A DNA stretch of 64,000 nucleotides from Vespula vulgaris (GCF_905475345.1 NC_066590.1:1736001-1800000); one strand, 5' to 3'. Counted from the stretch's first letter, positions 31,161 to 42,066 are shown. Numbers and translations: made by a program. The notes: generated by a model from the letters alone, not told the origin.

Positions 31161-31489
31161 ACTACCTTTCTCTCTCTCTCTCTCTCTCTTTCTGTTTCTC
31201 TCTTTTCTTCTCTTGCCCTATCCCCTCTTTCCCTTCGTCTCATTCTTTCAACATTCTTCAATCTATTCATGGAATGAACTTTTCTTTACAGGACGTTCAA
31301 AATTCGTGTGTCTCTTTGCGTACGTATTTATACCTATGTATATATAATATGCTTTTATCTACCTACTGTGTGTTCAAGTCACTCGCGTATTAGTTATCTG
31401 TTTTCCCATTTTTACGATAACTGTATACGTGTATACATACACACACACACATATATATGTACTTACGCGTTTTACCTATACAAACGTAA
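31161..31489. other. CT run and unique AT-rich sequence
   Basis: 31171-31192 CT; 31430-31460 CA/TA. Nothing gene-like. Confidence 0.45.
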
Positions 31490-31740
31490 TGGCAATCGTG
31501 GATTTAACTACGGCCAGTATTATTGATCGCCATTTGACCCATCGCCTATCGCGTGCTTTTAATAAGAGAGACGCGTATCGTGTGTGCTGTTACGCATTAC
31601 GTAACATTTATTTTATGTGTCTGCGTACGTGTGGCCGGTGCGTAAGTGCGAGTGTGGGCACGAGAGTGCGGGTGCGGATTGTGAGGGTGTACGTCTATAT
31701 GGGCTTAACGTATGTGCGAGCGAGTTGGCTTTAAAACCAT
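31490..31740. promoter_or_regulatory. Unique island with D-box motif
   Basis: ATTACGTAAC at 31596-31605 fits RTTAYGTAAY (PAR-bZIP/Vrille type). The flanks are repeat-free and become G-rich and CpG-rich (GTGCGAGTGTGGGCACG) at 31630-31700. No splice-supported frame. Confidence 0.22.
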
Positions 31741-32001
31741 AGAAGAGAGGAATACTGCGCGTTACATCGCAGCTGCTTTATACATGATGTCGTTCGTTCG
31801 TTCATTTGTTCGTTCATTCGTTAGTTTTGTTAAGGGAAAGTAATGTCCACGGTAGGGGATTTGAAAAAGCGTGAAAAAAGTAACGTTATACATTTATGCA
31901 TGTATATGTGCATGTATGTGTGTGTTATGTACATGTTACGTCATACACGTAGACAGAAAAATAGTATTGTATATAGATACGTACATATGTATATATATTT
32001 T
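31741..32001. other. Unique sequence, no gene
   Basis: Contains GTTCGTTCATT-type imperfect repeat (31790-31825) and a TGTATG run. Confidence 0.45.
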
Positions 32002-32310
32002 TGTTTCGCCTAATCGAACGATTTGTCTCGTCGTAAATTAATCGTCGCTTGTTGTTGATCACTCGAATCGATTTTAAAAATTGGATATTTTCACTTTCGT
32101 TACGAGGTTTCTCGTTCGTAAAATTCGAAAATTGTATCGATGTTAATTTACTTTCTCTATCTCTATCTCCGTCTATCTTTATCTTTCTCTCTGTATGTGC
32201 GTATTTTTCCGTCTACCCTTTTTCACTTTTTTATTATTTTGTTTCTTTTTGTTTTTTATTATTCTTTCATTTTTAAACAAAGAGCAACGAACAGATGATT
32301 TAAAAAAATA
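32002..32310. repeat. Tandem duplication B, copy 1
   Basis: Starts TGTTTCGCCTAATCG and ends near GATGATTTAAAAAAATA. It aligns along its length with 32352-32632 at an offset of 350 bases at the left end. Exact shared blocks are TGTTTCGCCTAATCG, AATCGTCGC, GTTGTTGATCACTC and ATATTTTCACTTTCGTTA. Its middle holds a CTAT/CTTT pyrimidine run where copy 2 has a GTGCGTGC run. No frame is preserved between copies. Confidence 0.9.
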
Positions 32311-32351
32311 TGTATACATCGTATATACCCATGTTGGATTTCGTGTATTTC

Positions 32352-32632
32352 TGTTTCGCCTAATCGTGCGATTTTCCTGATTCGCAAATAAATCGTCGCG
32401 CGTTGTTGATCACTCTAGTCGATTTGAAAAATCGAATATTTTCACTTTCGTTAGGAGATTTTTCGTAACATTCAAAATTTGCATCGACGTTAATTATTCT
32501 CCATTTGTCTCTGTACGTGTGCGTGCGTGCGTGTACGTGTATGTGTGTGTTTTTATTATGTTCTTCTTTTTTTATTTATTTATTTATTTTTTATTTTTAA
32601 ACGAAGCAACAAACGGACGATTTAAAAAATAA
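32352..32632. repeat. Tandem duplication B, copy 2
   Basis: Same orientation as copy 1, separated by 41 bases that themselves resemble the sequence just before copy 1, so the true period is 350. Differences are spread evenly, with clustered indels only in the simple-sequence centre. The TTGTTGATCACTC and ATATTTTCACTTTCGTTA blocks are unchanged. Confidence 0.9.
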
Positions 32633-33172
32633 CTACACGTGCTTTTACATCGGTATCAGAAAAAGGGAAAGTAACGTAACCAAGAGATACACAGAGATAT
32701 ATATTTCATTGGAGATTTTTCGAGACACGAGGAGGCGTTTGCAAAAGGGATTCAAAGTATATATCCCTTTTTCGTTTCAGTACGGTGGATCGAATCATAA
32801 ATCGTCTTTCTGCGGATAGTCCGAAAGGACTTTCGACGATAAGAAAAACTCACATCAGCTATGGAGAACCAAAAAGAGAGGGTGTATAGTATAACAGTGT
32901 ACATATGTACGTACGTACGTATGTATGTATGTATGTATGTATTCGTGAGAAAGAAAAAGAAAAAGAAAGAGAGAGAGAGAACACTGAGGCAATGCCAAAG
33001 AAGCATGAAATCCGAAAATCCGTGAAATCCAAGCGATTTCGTTCCTCCATCTTTCTCTCTCTCTCTTTTTTACACATACACGCAAACATACGTATATACA
33101 CGTACATATAGCAATATATACGTATATACACATACAGTTTTTTTCTTCCTCTTTGTATTCTTTCTCCCCATG
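32633..33172. other. Unique sequence with GTAC/GTAT run and GA run
   Basis: 32901-32941 is GTACGTAC/GTATGTAT; 32945-32980 is GA/AAAG; 33060-33140 mixes CT and TACA. No gene seen. Confidence 0.5.
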
Positions 33173-33284
33173 TCTTACAGAGTCTGTATTTAACAGACAC
33201 CAAGCAGCTTCCTGAAACATCTACGCGAAATCTCTGTTAAGCCAGAGACCGAAGCCTAACTTCGTAGTTTTAAATCTTGTAAGA
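33173..33284 (+). ncRNA. Cloverleaf-like structured segment, or non-coding exon
   Basis: TCTTACA (33173-33179) can pair with TGTAAGA (33278-33284) as a 7-bp closing stem. Inside are three perfect hairpins: GTCTGT-ATTTA-ACAGAC (33182-33198), TCTCTG-TTAAGC-CAGAGA (33231-33248) and CGAAG-CCTAA-CTTCG (33250-33264). It lacks tRNA A and B boxes and is too long for a tRNA. The same ends read as a good acceptor (pyrimidine-rich CTTTCTCCCCATGTCTTACAG|) and a donor (CTT|GTAAGA), so a 101-base exon (33181-33281) is the rival reading. All three frames contain stops, so it would be non-coding. Confidence 0.25.
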
Positions 33285-33784
33285 TGGAGAGAGAAAGATA
33301 AGAAAGATGGAGAGAGAGAGAGAGAGAGAGAAATAATGGGGTGTGAACGTAGAATCTTTAGATTGAAACGTCGAGCTCGTTTAACGAGATCGTTACTCCA
33401 TTAAGGATAATAATTTTTCTTTTAGCCCGTGTCCTACCGTAATTTTTTAATTACTTATTCTTTTTCTATTTTTTCTCTTGTTTCTTTTTTTTAATCTTTC
33501 GTTTTCCCTTCCTCATTTCCCTTTCCTTATTCCTCGTTTCGTTCTTCTTTTTTTATCCTATTTCTTTTTCTTACTTCGTTCTTTTATCTTTTCTTTTTTT
33601 CTCTTTTTTTTTTAACCGTCAAACAGAAAAATGTAATTCCAATCTTACATAATCTCGTGGAGCTTACGCGCACGTTAACATTTTCCAAACGATAACGAAC
33701 TTTAAACGATAATACAATGTCCTAAGAGTTAAGTTATCACGAATTATTGGTTAATTGATTCACGACGAGTACATCCCTTCTCCT
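33285..33784. other. GA run, T-rich stretch, unique AT-rich sequence
   Basis: 33306-33332 GA; 33440-33615 T-rich. No gene seen. Confidence 0.5.
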
Positions 33785-33915
33785 CCTATCGTCCCTCCCC
33801 CTGTGGATAAGGGGTTAGTAGTAGAATATATCCACAGTATCTCCTGCTTGTCGTAAAAGGCGACTAATAGGGGTTCTATAGTCATAGGATAAAATTGTTT
33901 CACCTTGCGATATTG
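33785..33915. repeat. Structured element with GTCGTAAAAGGCGAC core, possible dispersed repeat
   Basis: CTGTGGATA (33801-33809) and TATCCACAG (33829-33837) form a perfect 9-bp stem with a 19-base loop. They are followed by CTCCTGCTTGTCGTAAAAGG and CGACTAATAGGGG, where GTCG/CGAC (33850-33864) makes a second small hairpin. I recall closely similar wording (..CCCACGGTATCCCCTG.., then GTCGTAAAAGGCGACTAA) in sequences from unrelated invertebrates, which suggests a widely dispersed element such as the core of a SINE or other non-LTR family. This is memory, not a search. The minus frame across it (33760-33942) has no known domain. Boundaries are approximate. Confidence 0.35.
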
Positions 33916-34119
33916 TCGAGATTGAAGATCAAAATGGATCATCGTTGATATATCAATTAAATTCTCAGACAGAAAGAAAGAAGAAAAAATATATATATAT
34001 ATTGTGTCGCGTCATAGAAAGAAAGAAAGGATCAATGATAGGAAAGAGAAAGAAAGAAAGAAGAAAAAAAAAGAAAAGAAAAATAAGAGAGAAAACGAAA
34101 AAAAGAAATTGAAAGACAA

Positions 34120-34170
<51 letters not shown>

Positions 34171-34770
34171 TTCTCTATTTCTCTCTGTGTGATCCTCTTC
34201 GAATTTCTTCGCTTGGACTTCCTTTTTCACCCTCTCGAAGATCAACGAAGCAACCCCATCGAGAGAACCTCGAAGAGCTTGGATAGGTTGGTAGTAGTCG
34301 TAGGTAGGGTGGAAAGGCCGAAAGCCAAGCAAATCTGTTCCAATTCCCTCTCGGTTCCTTAGCTTAACCTCACGCTTGTTCCTTTACTTATTTCTTTACG
34401 CCCTACAACGTTCTCCCTCAGAAGAAAAAAAAAAGGGGAGAACGTACGCTAGCTTCCTTTGCTTTCACCCCTCAAAGCTTTCTCTCTCTTTCTCTCTCTG
34501 TCTCTGTCTCTCTTACATTTTCTTAAACCCTTCCTTTCTTTCGTCTTTCCTTCCTTCCTTCTTCCTCGAGACATAGCCGCACAGCTAACGACTTCCATTA
34601 ACCCTTTCTACCGTTAAATCATTTTTCGTCTTACTCACGATTAATACAAGAGGTTGGTCTCGGTAGGGGATGAAGTAGTTGAACGGGTATGAGTAAAAAA
34701 AAAGGAGGAAGAAGAAAAAACTTATTAGAAAACATCGAGACGACATTTCCTTCTTTTATTTTTCTTATTT

Positions 34771-34774
<4 letters not shown>
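33916..34774. other. Purine run, CT run and unique sequence, no gene
   Basis: 34015-34110 A/G-rich followed directly by CT at 34124-34160, an imperfect foldback. 34200-34420 is unique. 34480-34560 pyrimidine-rich. Confidence 0.5.

Positions 34775-34836
<62 letters not shown>
34775..34836. repeat. (TC)31 microsatellite
   Basis: 62 bases. Confidence 0.97.
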
Positions 34837-34843
<7 letters not shown>

Positions 34844-35025
34844 TTCTTTTCGATCAACTACTCACTTTGTTTCGTTCCTTTTATATTTATTCTTTGATAA
34901 AACTCTTCTCGTCTCGACGAAGTGACAGTCTCCCCGACCTCACTCTTCTACCCTCCCATAAATGAAGTCTTACGAGTTTTTCTCGCTTAAATTCGTTCTG
35001 CCGCTTAACTCGAATCTAGACTGAA

Positions 35026-35080
35026 CGATCCGATCCGATCCGATCCGATCCGATCCGATCTGATTCGATTCGATTCGATT
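35026..35080. repeat. CGATC/CGATT pentanucleotide array
   Basis: Eleven five-base units: seven perfect CGATC, then TGATT and three CGATT. Each unit differs only by a C-to-T change, and the converted units are contiguous, so the variant arose once and spread. GATC and CGAT palindromic tetramers recur throughout. Confidence 0.95.
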
Positions 35081-35239
35081 AATTTCGTCGAAGAAATTAT
35101 TCCACGATCGAATTGTACGTAACATTTTAATCGATGCTTTTTAATTATCCTTTCAGTACAATACTATTTTGTTTCTATTTTCTTTTTTTTTTCTTTTTTA
35201 ATATAAAGCGTTTCATCCGTTCTATCGACGATTGTATTT

Positions 35240-35270
<31 letters not shown>

Positions 35271-36430
35271 GTATGTACGTATATATAATTTAATGTGGAT
35301 CGAATACAAATGAATAATATTGTTTATTTCATTCGTTCGAAAGAATTTCTCTCTAATCCCTGTCGCGAAATCTAATTTCATCTACGAACTGAAATAGCGT
35401 CGATCTGGATTTTTTTCTGTTCTTTATTTATTTATTTATTTTTTTTCGTTTGATTTATATTTATTTCTCTTCTTCCCTTTTCGTTTCCTTTTGGTTAAAA
35501 AGACCAAACTGAATACACTTTTTGCAACGTGACTCCATATTAGTATTAACTACTTTGTGTTGTGCTACTCTCGGTCTGCGAGATATAATAAAAGTTTAGT
35601 TTTATACGATCGAAGTTTAAGCGTCTAATATAAAGAAACGCGGGAAGGGATGTAAAGCGAGGGATGTAAAAAATAAACGAGGGAGTATAAGTGAATATTA
35701 AAGTGGAAATAATAGACAGAATTTTTTTATTTTTTCCTTTTTTTCTTGATCCTTTTTGTCTTTTTCTCTGTTTTGTCTTTTATTTTCTTTTTTTTTTCTT
35801 CATTTCTTCTTTCTCTTTTCCTTTTAACGAAATTTAATAAACTGCATTACGTGACGTCGCACCTGCGTTACGCGTTAAACGTTAATAAATCTTAGTTAAT
35901 AAATCTTAGTTAAAAACCGCATATATTTTTTTAACGCTTGAATAATCAGATATTCGAAATCTTTTTTCGTTGAATTTCGTGAAAAACATATTTCATTCGT
36001 AAAAAAAATTGAAGATATGATTAAGTCGAACGATCGTTCGTTTTAATTTTTGTAGTGATATTCTTATCTCATTTTATCATCGTTCGAGGACGAGATTATT
36101 AATAATTATCAAAAATTCGTCGTCGTGAATCTGTATAGCGTATATACGATATCCATTATTAATCCCCTACGAATGTTCGCCAAACTGTCAATTTAACTTG
36201 CCGAATCTTCTTTATTTTTGTCGATTTCGAGCAGAAACGTAAATATACATATGCGCACCATCCACACATATATACACGTATACACCGAAGAGGATTATAC
36301 GATTGTACAGTAACAAAGTAAATTCATTTCATCGTCAAAAATCAACCCGATTTTATCACTAGAAAAAAAAGCATCGGATATTCGTTATTCATCTCATACA
36401 TACATATATGCATACATATATACATACATA
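35081..36430. other. AT-rich unique sequence, no gene
   Basis: TA runs at 35238-35258 and 35285. T-rich at 35400-35490 and 35730-35820. TTAATAAATCTTAG is directly repeated at 35882-35909. Polyadenylation-like AATAAA strings occur but without a gene. Confidence 0.45.
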
Positions 36431-36600
36431 TATGTATTCTCGATATCGTTATCGCGAAGGTACGAACGGTGATGGTAGTGGCGAAGATGGTGGGGGTAGA
36501 AAGAGTGGTCAAAATAGTCCATTCGCTTAACTCGCGTAGCTTCGATTCGATCGCATAATCGAATCGAACTCCATCATGGATATACCGTGTTACATTGCAA
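36431..36600. other. Unique island with an 11-bp hairpin
   Basis: TTCGATTCGAT (36541-36551) and ATCGAATCGAA (36558-36568) are perfect complements around CGCATA. They are followed by TCCAT-C-ATGGA. The upstream part is G-rich (GATGGTGGGGGTAG). Confidence 0.5.
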
Positions 36601-36621
36601 AAGAAAGAGAGAGAGAGAGAA

Positions 36622-36622
<1 letters not shown>

Positions 36623-36686
<64 letters not shown>
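36623..36686. repeat. (TAGA)16 tetranucleotide microsatellite
   Basis: 64 bases, preceded by a short GA run. Confidence 0.98.
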
Positions 36687-38012
36687 AACGATGTTAATAA
36701 ATTTAATAGAAAAGTTTTACTCGAACGACGTTAAATTCGATATATAGCAATCGTTTCGACATAAATAAATAGATACGATCCTTAAACGCTATATTTTAAA
36801 TAAATTACACACACATATATATAAATTAGTATTATTCCCGATAGTAATTTTTTTCTTCCTTTTCTTTTTTCGAAAATTCTTTAAAAAATAAATTTACATT
36901 ATTTTATTGTCAAATTGAATTCGTCAAATTAAATCTTACTATTACATTAACGAAATCATCGAGTCTTGTATAATATCGTTCATAAAATCGCTTGTAATCG
37001 AGAATCTCGTTATTATTACGTTATTATTATTCGCTTTATGACGTCGATTGTGATAATTAAAAACAACGAGGAAAGTTTATTATTATGATCGTGGCGATTT
37101 GAAATACTTGGAAAACAATCGTGCGAGAGGCTTCTCTGGGTACTACTTGGGACCTTGCGTATGTATGTATAGACGTCTAAATTGTCGGCATTGTTCGTAA
37201 CGTTTGTTGACGTTAACAGCTTAGTTTGGCAGTTTCGATTCGCTCGCCACGGGGATCCCAAGGGTACCTTTTGTCCCCCTCCACTCTCATCTCCACTCCC
37301 ACCCACTACCACCCTTACCACCTTCGTCATCCCTACCATTTCTCTCCTACTATCGACGATAGTTTCCTATCGTTGTTTGATATAGGTATATATACGAATC
37401 TATGCGTATGTATATGTGTATGTGTAAATATATCTGGTACGTATGTATGTATATTTGTATGTATGCGTGAGAAAAGAGAGACAGAGAGAAGTACGTCTCA
37501 TTACTCATTGTTTACGTTACGCATTTGAAGTCACGCAAAAAGACGATTGACTTTCAAGGTTATCATTTTGATCCTTTTCTACGATTAAACGAATTTTTAT
37601 TTAGATTGGTAGATTGACAAGGACAAAGCGTAGCTCCGAATACGAATACGATACAAGCATTTTTATTATTCATCTCATTTTTCAATTATATAACACACAC
37701 ACACGTGCGCGCGTATATATGTATATATTTTTTTTGTGTCGTTACAAATGTTATTATTTATCAACTATCTCGATTTATATAGAGATAAATCATTTCTTTG
37801 AGAATAGATTCGTTTAAGATATCTTAATATTTATACACGTAATATCATTCGATTCATAAACAAATATATACGTGTATTCCATCTACATACAAGATTTATG
37901 CAATATATCATTGCTGTTAGACGTTTGTATAATTGTTTGTCATATAGCTACAGGAAATTTCGATGTACTTAAACAGCTGCGCATTCGGACATCATTGTCA
38001 TAGATCAACATC

Positions 38013-38048
<36 letters not shown>

Positions 38049-38743
38049 TTTTTCTCTGTTTATTAAATTCGGAATTAGGTGAGAGAGTAATAGACAGACG
38101 CGTGGTGTTTTCATATTCGCAGCTGTCGCGACTACCTACCTATGCGTGTAATTTACTTTTTAATCGTCCTTTCCCTTATGCATAAATTAAACTCATTTTA
38201 CACGTTTACTACGCATAAATACATCGTGAAATGAAATTTTCTTTCTTTTTCTCTTCTCTTTTTTTTTTGCTTTTCTTTTTGCTTTTCTTTTAAATACGAT
38301 CTTTCCAAGTAATAATTATAAAGATTTTTATAGTCTCGACGACATAGTTAATTTATAATAGTAATTAAATTTTATATATATATATATATGTGTCTACGTG
38401 TGTGTCTGTGTATATGTATAGTTACGTCTGTTCTATACAAACATTCTCGTAACAAACGATTCATCCGAATTTATAATCGCAAGAATTTCCATAGCAATTA
38501 GAAAAGATAACACAGTGAGTGTACGCAAAATTATCATATTAAATCGAGACTCTGTATTCCCACGTGTATCTACGATCGTTTTCGTATCCACTGACCGAAC
38601 AATGTTATGCATCGCGTGTTACCTTCTTCGCAAAATTCACTGCTAATTAACATCTCGTAAATAATACGGTCTCGCGTTTCCACGATAAACGTTATATATA
38701 GACGCTCAAATCTGTAAATAGGGCGAATAGTTTGCTTTTACAG
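36687..38743. other. Unique AT-rich sequence, no recognised gene
   Basis: 37140-37380 is GC-richer with a C-rich CCACTCCCACCC region. Short TATG runs at 37440s, (CA)n at 37690-37703, CT at 38018-38044, T-rich at 38240-38290. 38430-38740 is repeat-free AT-rich. Frames 37016-37339 and 37226-37528 show no known domain. Confidence 0.4.
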
Positions 38744-38768
38744 CAAACTTTCAGTTAGAGAATACGAC
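38744..38768 (+). other. Possible 25-base microexon
   Basis: TTTGCTTTTACAG| precedes it and GAC|GTAAGTATA follows, so both splice signals are good in isolation. The acceptor is also part of a TTTGCT-TTTAC-AGCAAA hairpin. At 25 bases it would shift frame. Splice-like pairs this close arise by chance in AT-rich DNA. Confidence 0.1.
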
Positions 38769-38930
38769 GTAAGTATAATTGATTTTCGAGAAGGCAAACT
38801 AAGGCAAAAGGGTTTAGATTTTTTTAACAGCGAGATTTTATTTTAAGAGAGAAAGAGTATAAGAAGAAAGTAGAAAAGAAAAGTAAAAACAATTAAAAAA
38901 AAGTCAAAGAAAGAAACTCTGGATTCTATT

Positions 38931-38961
<31 letters not shown>

Positions 38962-39411
38962 TTTTCTTTTCCGTCGAGCGTTTTTGAGAAAAAAAAAAGA
39001 AAAAGAAAAGAAGAGAAAAGAAAAATAAAAGAGAGAAAAAAGGAAATAATAAAAAATAAAATAAAATGAAATAGAGGTCACTGGATTCACCTTTTTCGAA
39101 AGTTTTGCTTCGTACCCTCGAGCTTTCCGTGCATATAGACTTTGTACGTGATGATCATCGTCCTGTTCGCTTTTTTTTTTTTTTTAAATTTTCTAGCTAG
39201 TACGAACGTACGTACGTACGTTACATACGTACGATTCCAAAAAGATTGTCTACGTATTACGTTAAGGGAGAACGGCAATGAAAAGAGACAGAGACAGAGA
39301 GAAAAAGAGAGAGAGAAAAAGCACAGAAATGAAAATGAAAATTACGCTTCTTCGTAACTAGAAGAATTGCCGGGGGTTAAAGGGGAAGAAGCGGGAGCTT
39401 GGCAAAAGAAA

Positions 39412-39446
<35 letters not shown>

Positions 39447-40017
39447 CTTTTTCTTTTTTGTTCGTCTCACACACTCGAATATTCATCATCCTTTCTTCCT
39501 ATAATTACACTTTACATTTTACGTCGTCTTATCATTTATTAACGTTCGAGTACAGTTAGTTTTTATGTTTTTCTTCCTTTCCTCTTTTTAACTCTCATTT
39601 TCTATTCTTATTGATAGAATAAAAAAAAAAAAGGAGAGGAAGAATATATTTTGGGAAGAAAATATCGAAAAGAAATGAAGTAAGTAGTCGTTACTTTGGT
39701 CGCTGGAAATAAATGTGAAAATTCGGTTGGGATAAAGAGAGAAGAAAAGAATGAAGAGTGGAGGAGAAGAGAGAAAAAAGAGAACGAGAAAGTGATAGAA
39801 AATATGTGTATGTGTACATATGCGTGTGTCTGTGTGTGTATGTATGCGTGTGTATTTGTGCATGTGAGTGCGTTCTCTGTGTCTGGAGGGAATAATTAGG
39901 ATGTAGTTTTAATTAAAGACGCAAAACCACGACCGTGAAGCAGTGTCTGTCCAACAGCAGCCAAGTTTCTAACTCGCTATGCGGATTTAACTTATAAGAA
40001 ACTCACCCTTTCCTTCG

Positions 40018-40020
<3 letters not shown>
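38769..40020. other. A/T-rich runs, CT and GT runs, short unique island
   Basis: 38850-38915 and 38990-39070 are A-rich; 38936-38960 and 39416-39441 CT; ACGTACGT run at 39208-39222; 39800-39870 GT/TATG. 39900-40010 is a unique island (CGACCGTGAAGCAGTGTCTGTCC). No gene seen. Confidence 0.45.
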
Positions 40021-40057
<37 letters not shown>

Positions 40058-40076
40058 CTCCTCCTCCTCCTCCTCT
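40021..40076. repeat. (CT)17 then (CTC)n
   Basis: CT dinucleotide run to 40055 passing into CTC trinucleotides; on the minus strand this reads as an Arg block that has no protein meaning. Confidence 0.95.
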
Positions 40077-40620
40077 TTCTCTTTCTCTCGATATTTTTCT
40101 CATCGTTCTTCTTATACGTCAACAAAGAACCTCTTTCATCTCGGCGTTGGTGGTCCATTCTCTTTCGTATCTCCTCGTCCTTTACGTTCTGAACCATGTC
40201 AGCCAGGCATAGAATAAAGTTCCCGCTTCGTTGTTTTCCCGCGGTTTTTCGAATTATTTTCCAGGAAAGTTTTTGATTTGCCCCGAGCGAGAACATTTCC
40301 CTTCCCGTATTTTACCCACTTACAGCAACCTCACGAAAAGTGAGGGAAGAAAATGGGAAAGGGATAAAAAACGAATGAAAAACGAAATCTTCGCAATCGT
40401 GTTTATAACTTTGATGGTCTATGAATGTTTTAATTGCTTAAGGCTTTCTTAATGAATAAATTGATTGGAAAGAGTTACGAAATGTTTTTCGATTCGATTT
40501 TTAATTTTAATCTTTTATATTAATTCATAGTTATGAATATAGACGAACACGTACGTACCACGTTTATGGTTATATTATACGAAAGGTTAATATATCAAGT
40601 GGATCAATTAGTTTCTTCCC
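40077..40620. other. Unique island and AT-rich flank
   Basis: 40140-40320 is repeat-free and GC-richer (ATGTCAGCCAGGCATAG, TTTTCCCGCGG). The minus frame 40003-40296 is non-repetitive for about 50 codons (MFSLGANQKLSWKIIRKTAG..), but I recognise no domain. Confidence 0.3.
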
Positions 40621-40622
40621 TT

Positions 40623-40668
<46 letters not shown>

Positions 40669-40739
40669 ATCCATCTGTCTCTTTCTCTCTCTATCTATCT
40701 ATCTATCTAACTATCTATCTATCTCTTTCACTCCTTCCA
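40621..40739. repeat. CT then CTAT microsatellite
   Basis: 40630-40670 CT; 40690-40728 CTAT with one CTAA unit. Confidence 0.93.
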
Positions 40740-41000
40740 CTTTCGCACTTTCCTCGTGATATTGACGTGACGTCTCAGCAGGATGCCAGCTCTTATCGGG
40801 AAAGGGATTAAATCGATAGTGGTTGGTGCAAAAGCGCGCATACATCGTCGGGATAACGGGAAACTCGAAACTGCCTCCTCCACCTTTCGGATTCATACCC
40901 TCTCCCCCTCTACCCGTACTACCCCTTGAACGGCCTCGTTCTTTCGCGCAGTAAACCGCGTCGCTGCATTTAATTCGCTCAAGCTTGAAAACCTATGGCG
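40740..41000. other. Unique island with CRE-like TGACGTGACGTC
   Basis: TTGACGTGACGTCTCAGCAG (about 40763-40782) contains TGACGTCT, a CREB/ATF-type site, next to a TCTTATCGGG and GATTAAATCGAT. The rest is GC-richer and repeat-free. Candidate regulatory DNA. Confidence 0.27.
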
Positions 41001-41185
41001 TCCTTTCCTTCTTTCCTTTCATCTGTCTGTCTCTTTCTCTCTGTCTCTTTCTCTCTCTTTCTCTTCCTTTCTTTCTTCTTCTAGCTGTCTCTCCTTACTA
41101 TCCTTTTCCTCTTCTACCATTTTACTCTTTCTTTAATGGCCACTTTTCACGACACTTCTCTCGTATACTCCAGCGCAAGATGCGT
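41001..41185. other. Pyrimidine-rich stretch
   Basis: CT/CTTT-rich, no gene. Confidence 0.6.
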
Positions 41186-41247
41186 TACTATTACTACTAC
41201 TATTACTACTACTACTGCTACTACTACTACTACTACTACTACTACTT
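41186..41247. repeat. (ACT)n trinucleotide microsatellite
   Basis: About 20 ACT units with ATT and GCT variants. Confidence 0.96.
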
Positions 41248-41799
41248 ATACTAGTAACATACAAAGAGATCTTATTCTCCATGAGTCTCGTTCAGAGTCT
41301 CATTTTATACAGAGTGTCTTATTTTTAATCCATCCTATATCGTTCACTCACCTCAAATCTTAACAAATCCTTTTTGGATATCGTGCAAAATGACGATATT
41401 GTAATATTGTCATTTTTTTCTTTCCTTTGCTTCTTTATTATCTCTGGAATTTCTTTTCCTATTCTTCTTCTCTTCAATACATCAATGATGTAATTAGATC
41501 GTTCTACGTTGCACGGAATCGATTAGAGATCGAGAGAAAATTTTGAAAAGTTTACGATCTATCGACGATATTTTCTTGTTTGAATTTTTCATAAAAACTC
41601 TTTTTCTTTTTTTTTGTAAAGATACAAAAGCAAATATATATTTTTTTTTCTTGTTTAGAAATCGGATAGATTTGTAGAATGTATTATTTAATTAATAATA
41701 AACGAAGAAAATAATGTTACCTTTCGCAGGTTGATACAACCTTAGATATCGGTTGATCTCGTGCGAGATAGTGAAATAACGGGAATGGTCGTAATATAA
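41248..41799. other. AT-rich unique sequence with small hairpins
   Basis: ATCTCG-TG-CGAGAT (about 41756-41769) and GGTTG-ATA-CAACC (41729-41741) are perfect short stems. No gene seen. Confidence 0.4.
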
Positions 41800-41965
41800 G
41801 AAGGGAGCGTAGGTGGATGAGAGTTAAAGCCGGTCTTCCTTAACCGTGGCACTAAAGGCACGAGCTCTTCGTCTAACGTAACGCGGCTTTGCGGCCTCTT
41901 TAACGCCGGCATTGCGTTGCGCTTAACGTTTACGGTGGCGCGAGCCAGACGCTCCTGGCTCTTTT
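41800..41965. other. CpG-rich unique island
   Basis: Repeat-free with GTAACGCGGCTTTGCGGCC and TTTAACGCCGGCATTGCG; the highest local GC in this part of the window. No frame supported. Possible promoter or conserved element. Confidence 0.3.
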
Positions 41966-42066
41966 ATATTTTATAATGCTTCGTCTCGTTTCTCTCTGTG
42001 TATTATATACATAGTATATGTATATAGTATGTCCATGTATATGTGCAAGTGCAGATGCCTGTGTAT

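Noticed and set aside
33760..33942. 60-codon minus frame across the structured element
   Set aside because: No domain, and the sequence constraint is better explained by base-paired DNA/RNA motifs than by the peptide.
38744..38768. 25-base microexon as a confident call
   Set aside because: Listed only as a weak feature; acceptor-donor pairs this close are common by chance in AT-rich DNA.
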